A stretch of DNA of 11,060 bases from positions 7,644 to 18,703 of the forward strand of contig PFAQ01000038.1 of assembly GCA_002778645.1 (NCBI GenBank). Reading direction: 5' to 3'. How positions within the stretch are numbered: position 1 is the stretch's first letter; each line of letters begins with the position of its first letter. Below the pieces are notes generated by a model. It ran no database searches. It was not told the DNA's origin and was given only the letters and a program-made list of their open reading frames with translations. Shown one piece after another: positions 6,320 to 11,060 of the stretch. A program made the position numbers and the translations under genes. The stretch comes from Candidatus Falkowbacteria bacterium CG10_big_fil_rev_8_21_14_0_10_39_9. Lineage in GTDB: Bacteria; Patescibacteriota; Patescibacteriia; Patescibacteriales; UBA12465.

Positions 6320-7270
6320 TTATTTATTTTGATCGTAGTTTTTCATCAATTCTTTGAAGGCTAAGTTATCTTCTTTGCTTAAGCCAATGTTAGCCACTAA
6401 ACGCAAAGAGTTGGGACCTAAAGTTTTTTCAATATCTCTTAAATGCATAATTGTTCCATTCAACATACCAGCTTTAAACTTATTCCAAACTACAGCCTTA
6501 TCTTCCTGATTATTTTTGGCGACTTTCTCCACGATCCAATCTACCCAAGGACAGTAATTATGGAACTCGAGATTTGCCAAATCGCCTGGCCCAATATTTA
6601 AATTTAAATCTTGGCTCAATTCAGCTTGATGCTTTTCCAATATCTCTTTAGCCATCAAATCAGTGACACCTTCGTTAAAGCCTAAAAACAAGTCTTTTAT
6701 TTCGGCTCCTGAATCATCTAGCTCTTCCGTCATCTTAGCTGACTTAGCTGAATTATTCTTAATTAAAGTGCTATTATAGCCCCCTTTAACAGCATAAACT
6801 CGGCCTTGAGAGTCAAAGTCATAGCGAGTTGCGGAAAAGGCATGAATCATCTCATGCAAAGTAATATGAGCAATGCTTAAAGGCGGGATTTCTTTGTTCT
6901 TTTTGATAAAAATAGCATCTGAAAACAAAGCATGATGACCCTTTATTTTTTCCTTAGAATCAGGAAATTGTTTTTGATAACCGCCGGGCAAAGCAAAATG
7001 AATCTTCTTGATTGGAACTGGAGGGCGCAAATTAGTCACTCCCGCCGCCAAAGCCTCTGCTTTGATGTCTTCATTAAAATGACGAATCATTAATTTTTCT
7101 CCGTCAGTCTTAAACAATTCACCGGGAATAGAATCTTTGCCGGCCGCCGCTAACTCTCTCATAAAATTAGCCACCATGGTTTCTTCGGCGGCTTTAGTTT
7201 CGGGATCAACAGCTTTATTGGGGGTCGATAAAACCCGACCCTCAATGTTATAAAAATTTCTCTCACTCAT
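6320..7270 (-). CDS. Putative cytoplasmic zinc metallopeptidase (HExxH) between dnaK and dnaJ
   Basis: No named family is recognised. The 316 residues contain a zincin motif: HEMIH at 139-143, in a hydrophobic helix (SIAHITLHEMIHAFSATRY). About 57 residues later comes GFNEGVTDLMAKEI (197-210), like the NExxxD/E helix that supplies the third zinc ligand in gluzincins; Glu200 is the likely ligand. No signal peptide or membrane helix is seen, so it should act in the cytoplasm. The N-terminal 80 residues are charged and helical. The rest, after PWVDWIVEKVA (241-251), is a helical C-terminal domain. Peptidase activity is inferred from the motif only. It sits between dnaK and dnaJ, 3 bases before dnaJ, which suggests work on unfolded or stress-damaged proteins. 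ATG 7270 is chosen over an in-frame TTG at 7288; neither has a Shine-Dalgarno. Confidence 0.82.
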   Translation of the reverse strand: MSERNFYNIEGRVLSTPNKAVDPETKAAEETMVANFMRELAAAGKDSIPGELFKTDGEKLMIRHFNEDIKAEALAAGVTNLRPPVPIKKIHFALPGGYQKQFPDSKEKIKGHHALFSDAIFIKKNKEIPPLSIAHITLHEMIHAFSATRYDFDSQGRVYAVKGGYNSTLIKNNSAKSAKMTEELDDSGAEIKDLFLGFNEGVTDLMAKEILEKHQAELSQDLNLNIGPGDLANLEFHNYCPWVDWIVEKVAKNNQEDKAVVWNKFKAGMLNGTIMHLRDIEKTLGPNSLRLVANIGLSKEDNLAFKELMKNYDQNK

Positions 7271-7288
7271 ATAATTATAGTTTAACAA

Positions 7289-7317
7289 GTTGCCCGAAAA
7301 AACTAGTTTCGGGCAAC
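7289..7317 (-). other. Strong hairpin just after dnaK
   Basis: GTTGCCCGAAA and TTTCGGGCAAC (7289-7299 with 7307-7317) form an 11-bp perfect stem with a 7-base loop, 17 bases after the dnaK stop. The sequence after it on the transcribed strand is TTGTTAAACT, which has no proper T-run, and the next start codon is 18 bases away. It may be a partial terminator or a 3'-end protector that raises dnaK levels over the genes that follow. The structure is seen; the function is inferred. Confidence 0.7.
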
Positions 7318-7334
7318 CTATAAACCATATTTAG

Positions 7335-9239
7335 TTATTTCTTTTCTTCACTCTCAACCTCACCTTCCACGACGTTGTCATCAGCCGGCTTCTCTTCGCC
7401 TTCCTTTGGCGCTTCGCCTCCAGCTGGAGCCGCCTGGCTTTGAGCTTGGTACATCGCCGTACCAATTCTCTGCGCTACTTGGTTTAGTTCTTCCATTACT
7501 TTTTTCATTTCCTCAAAATTCTCCCCATCTTTGACAGCCTTGAGAGCCGCCACCTTATCTTCTAATTCTTTCTTGTCTTCCGCCTTCATCTTATCACCAG
7601 ATTCTTTGAGTAATTTCTCGGTGGTAAAGACGACAGCATCCGATTGATTTTTAATCTCGATATTATCTTTCTTCTTCTTGTCTTCATCGGCATGAAGTTC
7701 AGCGTCTTTTTTCATCTTTTCAATATCTTCTTTGGACAAACCGGAAGAAGCCGTAATGGTAATTTTTTGTTGTTTGTTAGTTGCTTTATCAGTAGCAGAA
7801 ACATTCAAAATGCCATTAGCATCAATATCAAACTTCACTTCCACTTGTGGTACGCCCCGCGGAGCTGATGGCAGTCCATCTAGGATAAAGCGACCTAAGG
7901 TTTTATTATCTGATGCCATCGGCCGTTCACCCTGGAGAATATGAATCTCCACGCTGGGTTGATTATCAGCCGCCGTGGAGAAGACTTGGAATTTAGAAGT
8001 TGGAATAGTGGTGTTTCTCTCAATCAAAGGAGTTGCTACTCCGCCCAAGGTTTCAATCCCTAAAGTTAGTGGAGTGACATCTAAGAGCAAAACGTCTTTG
8101 ATATCACCTTGGAGCACACCAGCCTGAACTGCAGCCCCTAAAGCCACAACTTCATCCGGGTTAACACTCAAGTTTGGTTCTTTGCCAAAAAACTCTTTAA
8201 CCTTTTGTAGGACTAATGGCATGCGAGTCATGCCGCCCACCATCAACACTTCGTTGATATCACTCATCGAGAAGCCGGAATCAGCTAAAGCCTTCTTACA
8301 AGGCTCAATAGTCTTGTCGACTAAATCCATAATCAAAGACTCCATCTTAGAACGACTGATTTTTATGACTAAATGTTTCGGGCCATTAGCATCAGTGGTA
8401 ATAAAAGGTTGGTTGATTTCTGTCTCCTGAGTGGTAGACAGCTCAATCTTCGCTTTCTCGGCGGCTTCTTTAATTCTCTGGAGAGCCAGAGTATCTTTGG
8501 ACAAATCAATGCCCTGATCTTTTTTAAACTCCTCAATAATCCAATCAATAATTCTCTTATCAAAATCTTCACCGCCTAAATGAGTATCACCATTAGTAGC
8601 TTTCACTTCCACGGTATCGGCGGAAATATCCAAAACCGAGACATCAAAAGTACCACCACCTAAATCATAGACGACAATCTTCTGGCCTTGTTTCTTGTCA
8701 AAACCGTAAGCTAAGGCCGCCGCCGTTGGCTCATTGATAATTCTTTTAACATCCAGCCCTGCAATCCGGCCAGCATCTTTAGTGGCTTGGCGTTGCGAGT
8801 CATCAAAATAAGCTGGGACGGTAATAATCGCCTCAATAATAGTTTCACCGGTTTTAGATTCGGCATCAGCCTTTAGTTTAGATAAAATCATGGCGGAAAT
8901 TTCTTGTGGTGAATATTCCTTATCAGTCATCAAAACCTTGACGCCCTCACCCGCTTTCACAATCTTGTAAGGCATGGTGGAAACATCGCGGGTCACTTCA
9001 GCATCGCTAAACTTACGACCGATTAAACGCTTCACGGCATAAACCGTATTCTCCGGATTAATCACCGCCTGACGTTTGGCAGTAGCGCCCACTAGACGTT
9101 CGCCATTTTTAGAGATGGCAACAATTGAAGGGGTAGTGCGATTACCCTCAATATTTTCAATAATTTTTGGGGCGCCACCTTCCATGATGGCCATGGCACA
9201 ATTGGTAGTCCCTAAATCAATTCCTAAAATTTTTCCCAT
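7335..9239 (-). CDS. dnaK: Chaperone DnaK (Hsp70)
   Basis: ATP-dependent Hsp70 chaperone that binds exposed hydrophobic peptides, cycling with DnaJ and GrpE. The 634 residues are a normal length. The nucleotide-binding domain holds the three signatures: IDLGTTNC (7-14), YDLGGGTFDVSV (191-202) and VLMVGGMTRMP (331-341). The interdomain linker DVLLLDVTP is at 382-390. The beta-sandwich substrate domain follows (for example LGIETLGG, DIDANGILNVSATDK at 471-485), then the helical lid and a disordered acidic tail ending GEVESEEKK. The start is ATG 9239 (MGKILGIDLG); an in-frame TTG at 9272 would add 11 residues with no counterpart in the family. The leader is A/T-rich without a Shine-Dalgarno. The gap of 75 bases upstream shows no convincing promoter, so expression from hrcA is likely. 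Confidence 0.99.
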   Translation of the reverse strand: MGKILGIDLGTTNCAMAIMEGGAPKIIENIEGNRTTPSIVAISKNGERLVGATAKRQAVINPENTVYAVKRLIGRKFSDAEVTRDVSTMPYKIVKAGEGVKVLMTDKEYSPQEISAMILSKLKADAESKTGETIIEAIITVPAYFDDSQRQATKDAGRIAGLDVKRIINEPTAAALAYGFDKKQGQKIVVYDLGGGTFDVSVLDISADTVEVKATNGDTHLGGEDFDKRIIDWIIEEFKKDQGIDLSKDTLALQRIKEAAEKAKIELSTTQETEINQPFITTDANGPKHLVIKISRSKMESLIMDLVDKTIEPCKKALADSGFSMSDINEVLMVGGMTRMPLVLQKVKEFFGKEPNLSVNPDEVVALGAAVQAGVLQGDIKDVLLLDVTPLTLGIETLGGVATPLIERNTTIPTSKFQVFSTAADNQPSVEIHILQGERPMASDNKTLGRFILDGLPSAPRGVPQVEVKFDIDANGILNVSATDKATNKQQKITITASSGLSKEDIEKMKKDAELHADEDKKKKDNIEIKNQSDAVVFTTEKLLKESGDKMKAEDKKELEDKVAALKAVKDGENFEEMKKVMEELNQVAQRIGTAMYQAQSQAAPAGGEAPKEGEEKPADDNVVEGEVESEEKK

Positions 9240-9314
9240 ATGTTTTTTATTTATGTTATTTGGTAAAAACAAATCGCTCTACCAGAATATTAATTAATTA
9301 TTATTTTTATTATT

Positions 9315-9530
9315 CTACTCTACAAAAGAATCTTGCAAACTTTGGTTATAACTATCAGTCGTACTGGATATTTGCTGCAGATCAACTTGAGCTTGATTTT
9401 TGATATCAATGCTTTGTTGGGCTTGATCTAAAGTTCCGCCTTTAACCACCATAAGAACTATGATGATAATAACTGATAACAGCACGACCCATAACAAGGG
9501 GCTAACAGCGGCCAGTTTGGATTTAATCAT
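9315..9530 (-). CDS. Small single-pass membrane protein between hsp20 and dnaK
   Basis: I do not recognise this 71-residue protein. Residues 1-9 are basic (MIKSKLAAV) and about 10-30 form one very hydrophobic helix (LLWVVLLSVIIIIVLMVV). The remaining 40 residues are polar and rich in Gln, Ser and Asp, with a likely amphipathic helix (TLDQAQQSIDIKNQAQVDLQQI). The positive-inside rule places the C-terminal part outside the membrane. It starts 8 bases after the hsp20 stop and ends with TAG 75 bases before dnaK, so it belongs to the chaperone transcription unit. A role in envelope stress or in bringing chaperones to the membrane is possible, but only its position hints at it. Confidence 0.75.
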   Translation of the reverse strand: MIKSKLAAVSPLLWVVLLSVIIIIVLMVVKGGTLDQAQQSIDIKNQAQVDLQQISSTTDSYNQSLQDSFVE

Positions 9531-9538
9531 AAACTGAA

Positions 9539-9973
9539 TTACTTTTTATTAGTTTGAATCTTGATAGTCTTCGGTTTGGGTAAAGCGGCTTTGGGCACGG
9601 AAATTTTTAAGACGCCATCGACAGCGATAGCTGAGGCTTTATCACCGACCACATGAGTTGGCAATGATACAGAGCGAAAGAACGAACCGCGCCTAATTTC
9701 TTTACGATAATAATTCTTATCATCCACCTCACTCTTCTTCTCGCCCTCACCTTTAATAGTGAGCACGTCATTATCAATAGAAATATCGACTTTTTCCGGA
9801 TCAATGCCGGCTAGTTGCGTTTCAATTACCACATTGTTTTGATCTTCATAAATATCAACTGCCGGAGAAAATCCCATTTGATTAGTGGCTTCCGGACTTA
9901 GATCGCGCATCATTTTGTCCATTTCTTCAAACGGACTATCAGCTAGAAAAGGGGTCCATTTAATTAGTGACAT
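9539..9973 (-). CDS. Small heat-shock protein, Hsp20/alpha-crystallin family
   Basis: ATP-independent holdase that binds unfolding proteins and passes them to DnaK. From ATG 9973 it has 144 residues, a standard size. A short N-terminal arm (1-33, with FEEMDKMMRDL) precedes the alpha-crystallin domain (about 36-128). Typical pieces are SPAVDIYEDQNNVVIETQLAGI (split here as SPAVDIYEDQN at 36-46 and VVIETQLAGI at 48-57), RRGSFFRSVSLP (94-105) and DGVLKISVPK (119-128). The C-terminal IxI motif (IKI, 137-139), which links subunits into oligomers, is present. An in-frame TTG at 10024 would add 17 residues but would run through a long hairpin, so ATG 9973 is preferred. It follows grpE by 62 bases. 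The leader has only a weak TGGT ribosome-site candidate. Confidence 0.95.
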   Translation of the reverse strand: MSLIKWTPFLADSPFEEMDKMMRDLSPEATNQMGFSPAVDIYEDQNNVVIETQLAGIDPEKVDISIDNDVLTIKGEGEKKSEVDDKNYYRKEIRRGSFFRSVSLPTHVVGDKASAIAVDGVLKISVPKAALPKPKTIKIQTNKK

Positions 9974-9986
9974 ATAATTTACCAGA

Positions 9987-10028
9987 TTTTTTGCAAAACT
10001 TATCAAGGTGATAAGTGGAGGCAAAAAA
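9987..10028 (-). promoter_or_regulatory. Two-part hairpin in the hsp20 leader, candidate RNA thermometer
   Basis: On the transcribed strand an outer 8-bp stem (TTTTTTGC with GCAAAAAA, 10021-10028 with 9987-9994) encloses an inner 8-bp stem (ACTTATCA with TGATAAGT, 10009-10016 with 9998-10005). The inner loop is 3 bases, and a CTCC/TTT internal loop separates the stems. The structure fills most of the grpE-hsp20 gap and ends 13 bases before the hsp20 ATG. Both stems are rich in A-U pairs and could melt on heating, as in thermosensors of small heat-shock genes. It does not match a ROSE or fourU consensus that I recognise. The pairing is certain; thermosensing is inference. Confidence 0.55.
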
Positions 10029-10035
10029 CTTATTA

Positions 10036-10503
10036 TTATTTTTTGACAATCACCTTAGCCGGTGAAATCACTTTACCATTTAACTTATAACCAGCTTTGA
10101 CCTCCCTCTCAACCAACTCACCTTCCCCCTCAAAAGCTTCCATGGTGGTGTGGTCAAACTTCTCTCCGGTCGTCTTAATCTCCTCTACGCCCCGAGCTTC
10201 GAGCACATCCTTAAATTGTTTCAAAACATATTTTACCCCCTCCACCCAAGGACTCTTTTGTTCTTCCTCCTTGAGGTTGGCCACTGACATTTTTAGATTA
10301 TCATAGACGGGCAAGATGTCTTGCAAAAAATCAGCTAAAGCATAACGAAAAAATTCACACTTATCCTTCTCGGCCTGACGCGACAAGTTCTGATAATCAG
10401 CCAAAGCTCTTAGATATTGTTCTTTATAATCTTCATTAACATTACTGGGGATTTCCACCACAGTCTCCTCTTCGGATTGCTCCAAATCTTTTTCTTCACT
10501 CAT
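10036..10503 (-). CDS. grpE: Nucleotide exchange factor GrpE
   Basis: GrpE releases ADP from DnaK and so resets the chaperone cycle. The 155 residues are on the short side of normal. An acidic disordered N-terminus (SEEKDLEQSEEETVVEI) is followed by the long dimerising helix (about 24-65, with YLRALADYQNLSRQAEKDK) and the connecting motif FLQDILPVYDNLKMS (59-73). A small beta domain closes the protein with the family signature region EKFDHTTMEAFEGEGE (113-128) and GKVISPAKVIVKK at the end. The ATG at 10503 has only A/T-rich sequence before it. It lies 25 bases after hrcA and 62 before hsp20, matching the usual hrcA-grpE-dnaK order. Confidence 0.97.
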   Translation of the reverse strand: MSEEKDLEQSEEETVVEIPSNVNEDYKEQYLRALADYQNLSRQAEKDKCEFFRYALADFLQDILPVYDNLKMSVANLKEEEQKSPWVEGVKYVLKQFKDVLEARGVEEIKTTGEKFDHTTMEAFEGEGELVEREVKAGYKLNGKVISPAKVIVKK

Positions 10504-10528
10504 ATGAAATATTTTATTTATATTTTAT

Positions 10529-11060
10529 TTATATCTTATTTAAATTATCTTCCAAATATTCTAATAAGGCTAGATTCTTCTCATAATCCATGCGCATTGG
10601 ACCCAGGATACCAAACACGCCAGTTTTGTTGTCCTTCTTATATTTCAAAATCACAGTGCTCAAAAAATTACCAAAAGGATTATTCTGCCCAATTAAAACT
10701 TGTTGACCAGACTGCAGTGAATCAAACACTTCAGCAATAATCTCCTCTAAGCGATCAATGACCACCGAAACATCACAAACTAAATTAACTTGGCGGAACT
10801 CAGCTTGAGCAAAGAGATTGGAAATTCCGGTATAGTACAAATCATTTTTATGAAAGGCCCAAAACACTGCCCCTTGAGAAATTTCCGCAATACTCTTGGC
10901 CAACTGCCGGCGAGAAGCGTCATCATTTTTCCAGATCTCACTCAGTAAACACTGCTCCTTGTCGCTCAACCGCTTCTTTTTGTCACTAAGTAACTGCGTA
11001 ACAAATAGGTCATAGGCTAGGGCGGTTGGCACCCGGCCAGCCGAAGTGTGGGGCTGGAAG
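10529..11060 (-). CDS. hrcA: Heat-inducible transcription repressor HrcA, compact form, 5' end off the window
   Basis: HrcA represses heat-shock operons by binding the CIRCE inverted repeat. The last 176 residues are visible. The first are FQPHTSAGRVPT, the hallmark end of the HrcA winged helix, so only about 55-65 N-terminal residues should be missing. The other anchor motifs are LYYTGISNLFAQAEF (74-88 of the visible part), VLIGQNN (121-127) and GVFGILGPMRMDYEKNLALLEYL (147-169, key residues GPMRMDY). Only about 60 residues separate the winged helix from the LYYTG motif, where usual HrcA has well over 100. The inserted dimerisation domain and part of the GAF-like fold are therefore absent, and total length should be near 235 rather than 340. 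An in-frame GTG at 11032 is the Val of GRVPT, not a start. The gene opens the chaperone cluster. No CIRCE is visible in the window. Confidence 0.92.
   Translation of the reverse strand, partial: FQPHTSAGRVPTALAYDLFVTQLLSDKKKRLSDKEQCLLSEIWKNDDASRRQLAKSIAEISQGAVFWAFHKNDLYYTGISNLFAQAEFRQVNLVCDVSVVIDRLEEIIAEVFDSLQSGQQVLIGQNNPFGNFLSTVILKYKKDNKTGVFGILGPMRMDYEKNLALLEYLEDNLNKI

Noticed and set aside
7273..7278. Perfect TATAAT directly before the metallopeptidase-like gene
   Set aside because: It ends 3 bases before ATG 7270, so transcription would begin inside the gene, and the -35 position holds TTTTTT rather than TTGACA.
9240..9314. Possible promoter or CIRCE operator before dnaK
   Set aside because: The gap is AT-rich with several TAAT-like strings but no paired -35/-10 boxes, and nothing resembling TTAGCACTC-N9-GAGTGCTAA. 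Only weak 5-bp stems are present.
1..11060. UGA recoded as glycine (as in Gracilibacteria/SR1)
   Set aside because: All conserved genes read through fully with UGA treated as stop, and no conserved Gly position falls on TGA. Absence of TGA stops alone is not enough.

Overview
The window is a compact, AT-rich bacterial chromosome segment. Every gene I can support is on the minus strand, so biological order runs from high to low coordinates. Several traits suggest a reduced-genome bacterium of the Patescibacteria/CPR type. These are very short gaps between genes, shortened versions of universal proteins (HrcA, ATP synthase delta), near absence of Shine-Dalgarno sequences, and only TAA (13) or TAG (2) at the 15 visible stop codons. 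This placement is inference; there is no rRNA or other phylogenetic marker to settle it. The standard bacterial code fits, since long conserved genes read through without in-frame TGA.

Region 1 (11060 down to about 3950) is a protein quality-control cluster: hrcA (5' end off the window), grpE, an Hsp20 small heat-shock gene, a small one-helix membrane protein, dnaK, a putative zinc metallopeptidase with an HExxH motif, dnaJ, tatD and a small unknown protein. Gaps are 3 to 80 bases. The HrcA repressor, the DnaK-DnaJ-GrpE machine, a holdase and a possible protease are therefore probably expressed together. Two long hairpins sit in this cluster. One is in the leader of hsp20, where it could be an RNA thermometer, and the other is just after dnaK. 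No CIRCE operator is visible; it would be expected upstream of hrcA, outside the window.

Region 2 (about 3990 to 3410) is a single-gene unit for an unrecognised 105-residue protein. It has a near-consensus promoter, the only perfect Shine-Dalgarno sequence in the window and a clear intrinsic terminator.

Region 3 (3340 to 1) is the F1Fo ATP synthase operon in the usual order: atpI-like, atpB (a), atpE (c), atpF (b), atpH (delta) and atpA (alpha, 3' end off the window). A good sigma-70-type promoter lies just upstream, and a hairpin separates atpE from atpF. The c subunit looks proton-type.

I found no mobile element, CRISPR array, tRNA or rRNA, and no obviously new multi-gene system. The best leads are the hsp20 leader structure, the metallopeptidase-like gene between dnaK and dnaJ, the compact HrcA, the isolated 105-residue gene, and the in-frame TAA close to the start of the small gene after tatD.
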